Shown here: piece by piece, positions 1 through 8,795 of the stretch
How the letters are laid out: every line of letters starts with the position of its first letter
How positions within the stretch are numbered: the first letter of the stretch is position 1
DNA from: Ideonella benzenivorans
GTDB taxonomy: Bacteria > Pseudomonadota > Gammaproteobacteria > Burkholderiales > Burkholderiaceae_C
Direction: 5' to 3'
Length of the DNA: 64,000 nucleotides
Assembly: GCF_020387415.1 (NCBI RefSeq)
Contig: NZ_JAGWCB010000012.1
Coordinates: 620,001-684,000, forward strand
Position numbers and translations under genes: made by a program
The notes under the pieces: generated by a model
The model's input: only the letters and a program-made list of their open reading frames with translations
The model's database searches: none
Told to the model about the DNA's origin: nothing

Positions 1-525
1 GGCGTCCGACGCCTCCGCAACCGGGGTGTCGTCCTCGGCCAGCGGCGAAGCGCCTTCCGTGTCCCAGGAGCCCACCAGCTGGCTCAGGCGGTGCAGCAGG
101 CGCTGGGCGTCACTGCGGCTGGACTCCAGCACCCGCTGCAGGCTTTCCTTCTTGCGGGCCAGCGTCCACTGCCGGCCGCCGCGTTCCAGGCCACGGCTCA
201 GGCGCTCGATCAGTTGGGCCCAAGCTTGGGCCTGGCCGGCACTGCCGTCCTCGCTGCGGTCCAACAGCCGCAAGGCCTGGTCCCACTGCCCTTGCAGCAC
301 CGCCTGCTGCAGTTCGCCCCGCTGGGCGGCGTCCTCGCCAGCACGCTGGGCCAGGCGCTCCAGCACCGGCCGGGCCCGGGTTGGCAGGCTGGACGCGACC
401 GGCCCGCCCTCCTCGGCCCAGGCCTGGGCATAGTTCTCGGGCGTGGGTTCCAGCTGGGCCACGGCCAGGCGACGCAGCGCGGCCTTGGCGATCTGGGCCG
501 GTGTCAATTCGGTGTTCAGGTTCAT
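1..525 (-). CDS. N-terminal part of a probable GGDEF-family signalling protein (runs off the left edge)
   Basis: The reading frame opens with ATG at 523-525 and stays open to position 1, giving 175 residues without a stop, so the 3' part lies outside the window. The start MNLNTELTPAQIAKAALRRL followed by a PTPENYAQAW-like segment resembles the N-terminal helical region seen in Burkholderiales diguanylate cyclases that carry GGDEF further on. No GGDEF signature is inside the visible part, so the enzymatic role is an inference. The visible part is helical and rich in Leu, Arg and Gln. It follows the REC-GGDEF-EAL gene on the same strand after 34 bp and is probably in the same operon. Confidence 0.55.
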   Translation of the reverse strand, partial: MNLNTELTPAQIAKAALRRLAVAQLEPTPENYAQAWAEEGGPVASSLPTRARPVLERLAQRAGEDAAQRGELQQAVLQGQWDQALRLLDRSEDGSAGQAQAWAQLIERLSRGLERGGRQWTLARKKESLQRVLESSRSDAQRLLHRLSQLVGSWDTEGASPLAEDDTPVAEASDA

Positions 526-559
526 CTCGGGGCTGGAAGGCAGCGCCCCGTGCACAGGC

Positions 560-2809
560 TCAGTGGGGCGTTGCCGGATGGGAGGTCGGGGCCGAACCCA
601 GGGCCAGCGGCTCCATGGCCACCATGGCACTGGGGGCCGCCACATGCTGGGCCACCCAGGCCGGCAGGTCGGCGCCGGGCATGGGACGGCTGATCAGGTA
701 CCCCTGCATCATGCGGCACTGCAGGCTGCGCAACAGGTTCATCTGCGTGGTGTTCTCCACACCCTCGGCCACCACGCGCAGGCTGAGCGCCTGGGCCAGC
801 GAGATGATCAGGTGGATCACCTCGCTCGCCTTGGGCTCGCGCCCGAGCTTGCTGACAAAGGAACGGTCGATCTTCAGCTCGGAGATCGGCAGTTCGGTCA
901 GATACTGAAGCGAGGAATACCCAGTGCCGAAGTCGTCCACCGAGATCTGCACCCCCACCTCGTTGAGGCGATGCAGCGTGGGCAGAATGCTCTGCAGGTC
1001 CTTCATCAGGCTGCTCTCGGTGATCTCGAGCAGCAGCATGCGGTGCGGAATGCCGTAGGGCTTGACGGCGGCATGGATCAGGTCGATCAGGTCCTGACGC
1101 AGGAACATGCGGCTGGGCATGTTGACCGCGATCGACTCGGAAAACCCGAAGCCCTGCTGCCATTCATGCGCCTGCCGGGCCGCCTCGCGCAGCGCCCATT
1201 CGGACAAGGGCACGATCAGGCCGGTCTCCTCTGCCATCGGAATGAACTCGTTGGGGGGCACCAGCACGTCGCCGCGCTTCCAGCGCATCAAGGCCTCCAG
1301 CCCCATCAGCTGGCCGCTCTGCGCATCCACCTTGGGCTGGTAATAGAGCACCAGCTCGTTGCGCTCGATGGCCTTGTGCAGCGCGGTTTCCAGCTCCAGC
1401 TTCTCGCGGTCGCGCACCGCCAGGTTGGGGGTGTAGACCACGGCCCCGTTGCGCCCGCGGTCCTTGGCGGCGTACATCGCCACGTCGGCGTTGCGCATCA
1501 GGTCGGTCACGGTCTGGCCGTCCCGCGGGTAGATGGCGATGCCCACGCTGGCGGTGGCGAAGAACTCCTGGTCGGCCACGTAGACCGGCTGGCGCAAGGC
1601 CTCCAGGATGCGCTGGGCGACCCGGCCGGCATCGCGCTCGTCGTCCACCTCCGGCAGCAGGGCGACGAACTCGTCGCCGCCCAGGCGGCCCACCGCCTCC
1701 AGCGCCCGGTGGAAACGGGAACCGACGGCCTCCACCGTGCCATCGAAGATCTGGTCGCTGTGGCGCACGCAGCTGCGCAGCCGCATCGAGACTTCCAGCA
1801 GCAGCTCGTCACCCGCGGCGTGGCCCAGGGTGTCATTGATGTTCTTGAACCGGTCCAGGTCGATCAGCAGCAAGGCCATGGAATGGCCCATGCGCCGCGC
1901 CTGCTCCAGCGCCCGCTCGGCCCGCCAGTTGAACTGACGCCGGTTGGGCAACTGGGTCAGCGGGTCCTTGTTGGCCAGCTTGCGGATGGAGTCCTCGGCC
2001 TGGTGGCGCTCGGTGACGTCCTGCACGATGCCGGTGTAGCCGATGCACTGGCCGTACTCGCCGAACTCGGGCTCGCCCTCGACGTGGATGATGCGGTTGC
2101 GCTTGACGCCGCGCGAGAGCGGCACGTCCATCGCAATGCCGAAGACCTGGCGCACGATCTGGCGCATGCCGCGGATCAGCGCGTGGCGCTCCTCCAGCGT
2201 CATCATGCGCAGCAGATCCCGGAAACTCAGCTTGTCGTCCGGCGCGCTGCCGAACACCCGCAAGGCCTCCTCGGACAGGTCCAGGCCGCTGGGCAAGCCC
2301 CGCTCGGGGTGGTGCCACCACTCGAAGCTGCCCATGCGGGCCAGATCCTGGGCCCGCGCCAGCTTGGCCCGGCTGCGGATCAGTTCCTGCTGGGTGCGGG
2401 CCGCGCGCAGCATGTGGCGCAGGCGACCGACCAGCAGGCTCCATTGGGTGGATTTGACGAAGAAATCGGTGGCCCCGGCGTCATAGGCCCGCTTGATCGA
2501 GGCCTCGTCGTCCAGGCCGGTCAACATCAGCACGGGCACGTTCTCCAGCCCGTACATGCCGCGCAGCTCCTCGCAGGTCTCGAAACCATCGAGCCCGGGC
2601 ATGCGGGCGTCCAGCACGACCAGGTCCGGAATCCAGCCCCCCAGGATGCGCAGCGCCTCGTCACCGCTGCTGGCCTGGGTCACGTCGAAACCGTGCTGGG
2701 TCAGCGCCGTCGAGACGAGCATCAGGTTGACTTCGTCGTCGTCAACCAGCAGGACTTTCGGCCGCTCCTCGACCAGTTCTTGGAGTGGAGACGTGCCGCC
2801 GCCCTTCAT
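560..2809 (-). CDS. Response regulator with GGDEF and EAL domains (c-di-GMP turnover)
   Basis: This 749-residue cytoplasmic protein has an N-terminal receiver domain (about residues 18-135; acidic DDD at 23-25, phosphoacceptor D67 in VVLDARMP). A PAS-like linker with a WWHHPERG-type start and a C-terminal DVTERHQAE follows (about 150-275). Next come a GGDEF domain (intact GGDEF near residue 375) and an EAL domain (intact EAL near residue 503, with later NMPSRMF and DDFGTGYSSL motifs). Both catalytic signatures are present, so it could make or degrade c-di-GMP; phosphodiesterase activity is the usual outcome in such hybrids, but that is inference. Its ATG overlaps the stop of the HPt gene by 4 nt (translational coupling), which suggests that HPt protein as its phosphate donor. 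Confidence 0.9.
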   Translation of the reverse strand: MKGGGTSPLQELVEERPKVLLVDDDEVNLMLVSTALTQHGFDVTQASSGDEALRILGGWIPDLVVLDARMPGLDGFETCEELRGMYGLENVPVLMLTGLDDEASIKRAYDAGATDFFVKSTQWSLLVGRLRHMLRAARTQQELIRSRAKLARAQDLARMGSFEWWHHPERGLPSGLDLSEEALRVFGSAPDDKLSFRDLLRMMTLEERHALIRGMRQIVRQVFGIAMDVPLSRGVKRNRIIHVEGEPEFGEYGQCIGYTGIVQDVTERHQAEDSIRKLANKDPLTQLPNRRQFNWRAERALEQARRMGHSMALLLIDLDRFKNINDTLGHAAGDELLLEVSMRLRSCVRHSDQIFDGTVEAVGSRFHRALEAVGRLGGDEFVALLPEVDDERDAGRVAQRILEALRQPVYVADQEFFATASVGIAIYPRDGQTVTDLMRNADVAMYAAKDRGRNGAVVYTPNLAVRDREKLELETALHKAIERNELVLYYQPKVDAQSGQLMGLEALMRWKRGDVLVPPNEFIPMAEETGLIVPLSEWALREAARQAHEWQQGFGFSESIAVNMPSRMFLRQDLIDLIHAAVKPYGIPHRMLLLEITESSLMKDLQSILPTLHRLNEVGVQISVDDFGTGYSSLQYLTELPISELKIDRSFVSKLGREPKASEVIHLIISLAQALSLRVVAEGVENTTQMNLLRSLQCRMMQGYLISRPMPGADLPAWVAQHVAAPSAMVAMEPLALGSAPTSHPATPH

Positions 2810-3222
2810 GGCAGGCCACCACCGTCCAGCAGTTCGGCCACGGCTGCATGGACCCGGACGGCTTCCGCCCGGAACTGCTCGACCAGCGAGCCCATGTCAT
2901 CCAGGCGGGCTTCACGCACCCCCTGCTCCATCCTGGCACACAGAGAGGAGAGCTGCAGCGCCCCCACGCTGGCCGAGGCGGACTTGAGCGCGTGGGCGGC
3001 GTGCGACAGGGCCTGCCACTCCCCGGCCCCGAAAGCCTGGTCGATGCCCTGCTGCTGCTGCGTCAGGGAGCGCTGATAGGTCTGCAGCACGCGCTTGAGG
3101 AAGCTGCCCCCGTGGGGATCGAGCGCCCGCAGCTGATCCAGGCTGGCGTTGTCCAGCACCGGTTCTGAGCGAGCGCCGTCGCCATTGGCGTCGGCTCCTG
3201 GATCCCTGTTGGCGTCAAACAT
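2806..3222 (-). CDS. Histidine phosphotransfer (HPt) protein
   Basis: This is a 138-residue stand-alone HPt protein. The phosphorylatable histidine is H77 in the typical AHALKSASASVGA signature. The surrounding sequence is a predicted four-helix bundle (LDQLRALDPHGGSFLKRV at the start, a long helix with RMEQGVREARL after it). The role would be to relay phosphate from a hybrid kinase to the receiver of the REC-GGDEF-EAL protein, whose start codon overlaps this gene's end by 4 nt. No hybrid kinase is in the window; the divergent kinase at 3465 has no receiver domain. The first 25 residues are polar and low in complexity, so a slightly later start cannot be excluded. Confidence 0.85.
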   Translation of the reverse strand: MFDANRDPGADANGDGARSEPVLDNASLDQLRALDPHGGSFLKRVLQTYQRSLTQQQQGIDQAFGAGEWQALSHAAHALKSASASVGALQLSSLCARMEQGVREARLDDMGSLVEQFRAEAVRVHAAVAELLDGGGLP

Positions 3223-3464
3223 CTTGGAATGCGTGTGTCTGCAACCGCGTCGGTCCGTTCAAGTGCATCGCATTGTGCCCCGAACAGCACAGGCCCCTGC
3301 GCCTCCCTGGAACAGGGTTGTGCACCGTAGCATCGGACTGCGTTTCTATCACGTCAAGCTGGAATTGGTGGACTTGGGACCGGTTCCTGTGCATTTCTGT
3401 CGCGGAAGAACCATGTCAGGCCCCCGCCCGGGGCGGTGAGTCGGGCGCTCCTTACAATCCCTGC

Positions 3465-5084
3465 ATGCCTGTTTTGCCTCCCGCCCGCCGTTTGCACGGC
3501 CGCAGCCTCGCGGTCGCCGTCGCAGTGGCGGCCGTCCTGGCGGCCTCGCTGGCGGTGGCGTGGCACCTGGCCGGCGCCCCGACCGGCCCGCAGGAACTCG
3601 CCGGCCCCTGGTCCTGGCTGCCCATGCTGGTCTTCGGCGCCGCCTGCGGTCTGGCCGGTTTGCTGTGGGGGCGGCTGGAACGGCATGCCCAGCTGCGTCA
3701 GGCCACGCAATCCCAGCAGGCCCTGGCCGAACTGGCCGATGGCTGGATCTGGCGCACCGACGCCCGCCATCAGGTGGTGGCCTGGCGCCCACCCCCCGGC
3801 GCCCCCGCCTCGGCCTGGACCGAGCAGCTGCCCACCGGGCAGGCCTTGCACAGCCAGTTCGAGGTGGCCGACCCGCGGCCCAGCCCTGGCGCCCTGCTGG
3901 CCCGGCTGGACGCCCAGGCCATGATCGCGTCGCTGCGCGTGCAGCGCCGGGGCAGCCAGCCGCCCACCCACTGGCAGCTGCGCGCCTTGCCCCAGTACGA
4001 CGTGCGGGGCACGTTTGCCGGCTATGTCGGCACGCTGGTGCCGGTCGACCAGGCGGAACAGCAACGCTTTGACGCCGCCCTGCTGCAGCGGCTGTGGGGC
4101 GAGCTGGAAATGCCGGCCTTCGTGCTGCGGCCGCACGAGGCCGCCGCACCGGGCAGCGGCTGGGATCTGGCCGCCCTGTCGCCGGACGCCGCGCGGCTGC
4201 TGGGCCCGCGCGGCCAGCAGCGCGACTGGCAGCAGGCGCAGCTGGCCCTGCCCGGCGACGTCCAAAGCGCACTGAAGAAGTTGCCCGAAGGCGAGAGCCG
4301 CGTGGCCGGCCCCTGGAAGGTCGATCTGCTGCCCGTCGCCTCGGACGGCGATACCCTGGGCCGGCTGTTGCTGCTGCGCTCGACCCAGGCCGCGGCGGCA
4401 GAGACCGCCACCAGCCAGGCCGACCAGGATTCCTTCGTCTACTCGGTCTCGCACGACCTGCGGGCCCCGCTGCGGGTGGTGGATGGCTTTGCCCGCATCC
4501 TGAAGGAGGACTACGGCCGTTTCCTGGACCGCATCGGCAACGACCACCTGGACCGCGTGCTGGCCGCCAGCGCCCGCATGAACAGCATGATCGACGCGCT
4601 GCTGGCCCTGTCGCGCCTGCAGTCGCAGCCGCTGGCGCGCAAACCGGTGGACCTGTCGCAGCTGGCCACCTACATCATGGAGGACCTGCGCAGCCAGGCG
4701 CCCGAGCGCCAGGCCACGATCACGATCGAACCCGGCCTGGTGGTCAATGGCGACCCGACGCTGCTGCGCATCGCGATGGAGAACCTGCTGGGCAACGCCT
4801 GGAAGTACAGCGGCCAGTGCGAGCAGACGGTGATCGAGTTCCGCAGCGAGGAGCAGGCCGAGCACGGCCGGGTGTTCGTGGTGGCCGACCGCGGCGCCGG
4901 CTTCGACATGCGCTTTGCCGACCGCCTGTTCGGCGTGTTCCAGCGCCTGCACAGCCCCAAGGACTTCCAGGGCACCGGCGTCGGCCTGGCCTCGGTGCGG
5001 CGCATCCTGCGCCGGCATGGCGGGGACATCTGGGCGGAATCGGAAGTGGGCAAGGGCGCCCGCTTCTACTTCACGCTGGGCTGA
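3465..5084 (+). CDS. Membrane-bound sensor histidine kinase
   Basis: This is a 539-residue kinase starting at ATG 3465; an upstream in-frame start is possible but codes for an unlikely sequence. Two hydrophobic segments (about residues 15-32 and 45-65) anchor it in the inner membrane. A PAS-like region of about 220 residues follows, then a HisKA domain with H330 in SVSHDLRAPLR. The HATPase domain has the N box NLLGNAWKYS, DRGAGFDM (G1), the F box GVFQRLH and the G2 motif GTGVGLA. This arrangement resembles bacteriophytochrome-class PAS kinases. The start has no Shine-Dalgarno sequence; a TACAAT hexamer lies 6 nt upstream, so the mRNA may be leaderless. Its partner regulator is not obvious. 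Confidence 0.88.
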   Translation: MPVLPPARRLHGRSLAVAVAVAAVLAASLAVAWHLAGAPTGPQELAGPWSWLPMLVFGAACGLAGLLWGRLERHAQLRQATQSQQALAELADGWIWRTDARHQVVAWRPPPGAPASAWTEQLPTGQALHSQFEVADPRPSPGALLARLDAQAMIASLRVQRRGSQPPTHWQLRALPQYDVRGTFAGYVGTLVPVDQAEQQRFDAALLQRLWGELEMPAFVLRPHEAAAPGSGWDLAALSPDAARLLGPRGQQRDWQQAQLALPGDVQSALKKLPEGESRVAGPWKVDLLPVASDGDTLGRLLLLRSTQAAAAETATSQADQDSFVYSVSHDLRAPLRVVDGFARILKEDYGRFLDRIGNDHLDRVLAASARMNSMIDALLALSRLQSQPLARKPVDLSQLATYIMEDLRSQAPERQATITIEPGLVVNGDPTLLRIAMENLLGNAWKYSGQCEQTVIEFRSEEQAEHGRVFVVADRGAGFDMRFADRLFGVFQRLHSPKDFQGTGVGLASVRRILRRHGGDIWAESEVGKGARFYFTLG

Positions 5085-5090
5085 AGCCGC

Positions 5091-5756
5091 TCAGGGCTGC
5101 CCGGGACGGGCCAGCAACTCCACCGCATCCACCAGCGCCGCGGCTTGCGCAGCCAGGCTGCGACCGTCCGTCTGGGCCAGGCGGGTCAGGCGCTGCAACG
5201 CCTCGGCGCGCGGCAGCGAATAGCGGTGCATCAGCACCCCCACCGCCAGCGGCACCGGGTCGTTGAGCGGGTCGACCGGCCGGGCCAGCGCTGCCGCCGG
5301 GCTGGGGACGACCGGCGCCACCGGCGGCCGCACCACCGGGCTGGCCGCCTCACGGGCGCGCCGGCTGCGGACCGCGGCAACGGCCGCTTCCACGGTCGGT
5401 ACGATCTGCGCGATGTCCAGCGGCTTGACCAGGTAGGCCACGGCCCCAAGCTCCTTGACCCGGGCCACGGTGGCCGCGTCCGCAAAGGCCGACAGGAACA
5501 TGAAGGGGGTGCCCAGCGACTCGCGCAGGTAGTCGGCCACGTCGAAGCCGCTCTTGCCCTCCATCCGGATGTCCAGCAGGGCCAGATCCGGGCGGTGCTG
5601 GCGAGCCAGCAGGATGGCGTCGTCGCCGTTGTCGGCGTCGATCACGTCGAAACCAGCCTGCACCAGCCCATGCGTCACCGTGGCCAGTACCAACCGGTCG
5701 TCGTCGACGACCAGGATCTTGCCCTTGGATTCGGTGGAAGGATCGGGTACAGCCAT
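5091..5756 (-). CDS. Response regulator with C-terminal ANTAR RNA-binding domain
   Basis: This 221-residue protein has a receiver domain (ILVVDDD near residue 14, phosphoacceptor in LLDIRMEGKSG, LSAFAD, and YLVKPLD). A Pro/Ala-rich linker then leads to an ANTAR domain of about 50 residues (GVLMHRYSLPRAEALQRL, then LVDAVELL). ANTAR regulators bind nascent RNA hairpins and prevent transcription termination. The ATG at 5754-5756 is 23 nt downstream of the multi-PAS HisKA_2 kinase gene, matching the known pairing of HisKA_2 kinases with ANTAR regulators (PdtaS/PdtaR, EutW/EutV). The receiver and ANTAR calls are firm; the RNA target is unknown. Confidence 0.9.
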   Translation of the reverse strand: MAVPDPSTESKGKILVVDDDRLVLATVTHGLVQAGFDVIDADNGDDAILLARQHRPDLALLDIRMEGKSGFDVADYLRESLGTPFMFLSAFADAATVARVKELGAVAYLVKPLDIAQIVPTVEAAVAAVRSRRAREAASPVVRPPVAPVVPSPAAALARPVDPLNDPVPLAVGVLMHRYSLPRAEALQRLTRLAQTDGRSLAAQAAALVDAVELLARPGQP

Positions 5757-5779
5757 GAGGGTGATTGTCTCCGAACTGC

Positions 5780-8728
5780 TCACAGCGGTGTGAGCAGGGC
5801 CACCGCTGGCGGGGCCAGACGCAGCCGGGCCACCACGTTCGGCCCCTCCTGCGCCAGCGAAATGACCGCGCCCTTGCGCGGCAGCAGGGCCCGCACCAGT
5901 CCCAGGCCGGAGATGCCGGCCGGCACCTGGGTCAGCTCGAAGCCCGGCGCCAGCGCGCCCGGATTGGCCACGCACAGCGCCACGGCCCCGGCCTCGCAGA
6001 CCATGCGGCAGGCGATCACGCCACCCGCGCTGTGCTTGATCGCGTTGGTCAGCAGCTCGTTGACGGTCAGGGCCACCGGGATGGAATCCGCCTCGGTCAG
6101 CGCGAAACGCTGCGGGTCCGGCCCCTCCACCTCCATCGTGATCGGGCGGCCGAACATGCGTTGCACGGACTGGGCGATCGCCTCCATCACCGCCTTGACC
6201 CGCAGCGGCCCGGTCATGCCCACCTGCAGCCCGTGCACCTGGGCGATGGCGTGCACATGGCCGACGGCCTCGGCGATCGCGGCGCTGGCCTCCGGGTGGC
6301 GCTGGGCGTTCTGCTGCAGCAGGCCGGCCACGCCCTGCAGGTTGTTCTTGATGCGGTGGTGCACTTCCTTGACCAGCATCTCGCGCTGGGCGATGGCCGC
6401 GGCCAGGCGGGCGTCTTCGGCCGCCCGCTGCTCGGTCACGTCGCTGGCCACCAGCAGCAGCTGGGTGCCGCCCGCCTCGCCGGCCTCGGCCACCGAGACG
6501 ATGCGCATGTCCCAGACCTCGGCCGGCTGACCCGTGTCCGGATCCTCCGCGCGGTGCAGCTCGCGCCGAACCGTCTCGTGCGAGCCCACCGCCAGGTGCA
6601 GATCGGCCGACAGCGAGGCGGCCTCGATGCCCGGCAGCCACAGGGCCGGCTGCCGGCCCAGGATGGCCTCGGCCGGCCGCCGCGCGAAGGCGCACAGGGT
6701 CTGGTTGACCTGCAGCACCTGTTGGTTGGCCGCATCGAACAGCGCAATGGCCAGCGGCGCCGTCTCGATGATGCGCTGCAGGCCCGCCCGCGCCTGGGCG
6801 ATGCGGTTCTCGGCCTCACGCCGACGCTCGATGTCCAGCAGCGCGAAGGTGAGCTGGCCGGCCTCGCCCTCCAGCCCGTTCTCGCGGCCGGTGACCACCA
6901 CGTTGCCGACCACCCAGAAGGTCCGGCCGTCCCGCGCCGTCAGACGGCATTCAAAGGTCTCGGCCTGGCCCTCTTCCAAGGTGGACAGCCAGTCGGTGCG
7001 GCGCAGCGGGTGGTCGGGTTCGGACGAGGCCACCACGCTGACGGGCAGGCCGATGAAATCGGCCAGCTCACCGCCGAACATGCGCCGCGCCGAGCGGTTC
7101 ATCCATTCGATGCCCTGCTCGCCCACCGTGACGATGCCCACCAGCACCGAGTCAAGGATGGCCCGGGTGCGGTCGGCCTGGGTCAGCAGGGTTTCGCGCA
7201 CGCGCCGGCGTTCGTCCACATTGACGAAGGAGGTGATGCTGCCAGCGGCCGGATCGGCCAGGTCCACCATGCGCTGGTGCACCTGCACCCACAGGCCGCT
7301 GCCATCGCGGCGCCGCAGCCGGCGCTCGCCATGGGTGCGGCCCTGCAGCGCCAGCTCGCGCCGCTCCTGGGCGGTGTACTGCAGATAGACCGAGTCGTCC
7401 TCGTAGAGCTCCGAGAGCGCCAAGCCGCGCAACTGCTCCACGGCATAGCCGGTGAGCTCGGCCATGGCCTGGTTGGCCCGTTCGATGCGGCCTTCGCGCT
7501 GGTAGACGATGCCCACGTCGGAGAGGTTGAACATCAGCTCGCGCTCGCGCTCCAGCTCCTCGAGCTCGGCCTGCTGGCGGCGCAGGCGCGACAGGTCGGT
7601 CACCACCGCCACCACCTCGTCGGTGCCGGCGGCGCCCGCCCGCCGCAGGGCCAGCGAGCGCCAGCGCTGGTCGTCCTCGCCGCCGGGCTGGAATTCGGTC
7701 TCGAAGGCCCCTTGCTGGGCCAGCACCTGCAGTGCCTGCGGCGCGGCGGTGCCATCCAGGCCGGCACGCAGCAGCACCTGTTCCAGCGACAGGCCGGTGC
7801 CCCCGCCCGCCGGCAGCCCCAGCAGGGCCTCAAAGCGGCCGTTGCAGCGCACCAGCGCCCCCCGCCGCAGGTAGGCGATGCCCGCCGGGCTCACCTCCAG
7901 GATGGTGCCCAGCTCGTGCAGCAGCTGATCGTTGTGGCGGCGTGCGCTTTCTTCCTCCGTCACGTCCAGCGTGACCACGGTGAGGGCCGAACGGCCGCCT
8001 GACAGCTCGGCCGGCTCCACCCGGGTCATCAGCCAGCGCAGGCCGGTGTCACGGTGCTGCACCGCATAGCGCACCTCCGTGCGCTGGCGTTGGCGCAGGG
8101 CCTGCTGCAGGCGCTCATAGTCGGGCAGCGAGCCAGGGGCGACCACATCCCGCCCGACGGACAGCAGGGCCTGCCCCTGCGAGGGCTTCGGCCCCTGCGG
8201 CACGGCCGCCGGTGATTCGACCGGCGGTGGCGGCGCGGCGGTGACCCAGCCGCGGGCCGCGTCATGGGTGGCCACGCCCAGGCCGGCGGTGCCCATCAGG
8301 GCGCTGATCTCGATGTGCGCCAGCTCGCGCGCATCCTCCAGCGCCAGATCCTCGAACTGCACCAGCCAGCGTCCGGCGCCACCGGTCACGCCGCGCGAGG
8401 TGACCCGCCAATGCCGCAGCAGCCCGCCCTCCCCGGCCACCCAGGCTTCGCGCCGGCGGGATTCACCGCGTGCTGGCATCTGCGCCGGCCAGCCCACCAG
8501 TTCGGCCAAGGCCGGCGGCAGCGCGGCCAGCGACTCCAGACGCCCGCCCATCGCCGCCCGCAAGGGTTCGTTGGACGCCTGCACCCGCCCCTGGGCATCG
8601 CACAGCAACAGCGGCAAGGGGCTGATGGCCAGGCAATCCGCCAGCATGGAAGGGACGGCCGGCCCGATCTCGGAGTGGGCCTCCCCCGGCATCCGCACGG
8701 TGGATGGCAGCTTGGTGTTGATCGACAT
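5780..8728 (-). CDS. Multi-PAS sensor histidine kinase of the HisKA_2 class
   Basis: This is a 982-residue kinase with no clear transmembrane segment. It carries about five PAS-like modules in a row, recognisable by repeated conserved ends (LTVVTLDVTEEE, VVAVVTDLSRLRRQ, SITSFVNVDERRR, LTFALLDIERRRE, LLLVASDVTEQR). The C-terminus is a HisKA_2 dimerisation domain with EVHHRIKNNLQ (phospho-His near residue 790), then an HATPase with NELLTNAIKHS and GISGLGLVRALL. It is the upstream partner of the ANTAR regulator 23 nt downstream. Because nothing anchors it in the membrane, a cytoplasmic signal (redox, ligand or light via PAS) is likely, but the signal cannot be read from sequence. Confidence 0.9.
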   Translation of the reverse strand: MSINTKLPSTVRMPGEAHSEIGPAVPSMLADCLAISPLPLLLCDAQGRVQASNEPLRAAMGGRLESLAALPPALAELVGWPAQMPARGESRRREAWVAGEGGLLRHWRVTSRGVTGGAGRWLVQFEDLALEDARELAHIEISALMGTAGLGVATHDAARGWVTAAPPPPVESPAAVPQGPKPSQGQALLSVGRDVVAPGSLPDYERLQQALRQRQRTEVRYAVQHRDTGLRWLMTRVEPAELSGGRSALTVVTLDVTEEESARRHNDQLLHELGTILEVSPAGIAYLRRGALVRCNGRFEALLGLPAGGGTGLSLEQVLLRAGLDGTAAPQALQVLAQQGAFETEFQPGGEDDQRWRSLALRRAGAAGTDEVVAVVTDLSRLRRQQAELEELERERELMFNLSDVGIVYQREGRIERANQAMAELTGYAVEQLRGLALSELYEDDSVYLQYTAQERRELALQGRTHGERRLRRRDGSGLWVQVHQRMVDLADPAAGSITSFVNVDERRRVRETLLTQADRTRAILDSVLVGIVTVGEQGIEWMNRSARRMFGGELADFIGLPVSVVASSEPDHPLRRTDWLSTLEEGQAETFECRLTARDGRTFWVVGNVVVTGRENGLEGEAGQLTFALLDIERRREAENRIAQARAGLQRIIETAPLAIALFDAANQQVLQVNQTLCAFARRPAEAILGRQPALWLPGIEAASLSADLHLAVGSHETVRRELHRAEDPDTGQPAEVWDMRIVSVAEAGEAGGTQLLLVASDVTEQRAAEDARLAAAIAQREMLVKEVHHRIKNNLQGVAGLLQQNAQRHPEASAAIAEAVGHVHAIAQVHGLQVGMTGPLRVKAVMEAIAQSVQRMFGRPITMEVEGPDPQRFALTEADSIPVALTVNELLTNAIKHSAGGVIACRMVCEAGAVALCVANPGALAPGFELTQVPAGISGLGLVRALLPRKGAVISLAQEGPNVVARLRLAPPAVALLTPL

Positions 8729-8795
8729 GGCAACGCAGTTCGACGGTGGGTCGAGTGTAGCGGCCCGCCCCTGGCGCCTGCCGTTCCGAGGGCGA

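Noticed and set aside
443-3076. Very long plus-strand reading frame (877 codons) opposite the REC-GGDEF-EAL gene
   Set aside because: It is antisense to a gene with clear receiver, GGDEF and EAL motifs, and its translation is His/Gln/Ala-rich with no domain, a common artefact of high-GC DNA.
3259-3286. FliA-like site TCAA-N16-CCCGAACA upstream of the 3465 kinase
   Set aside because: The spacing fits but the -10 keeps only the CCGA core and the site is about 180 bp from the start codon, so it is too weak to list as a promoter.
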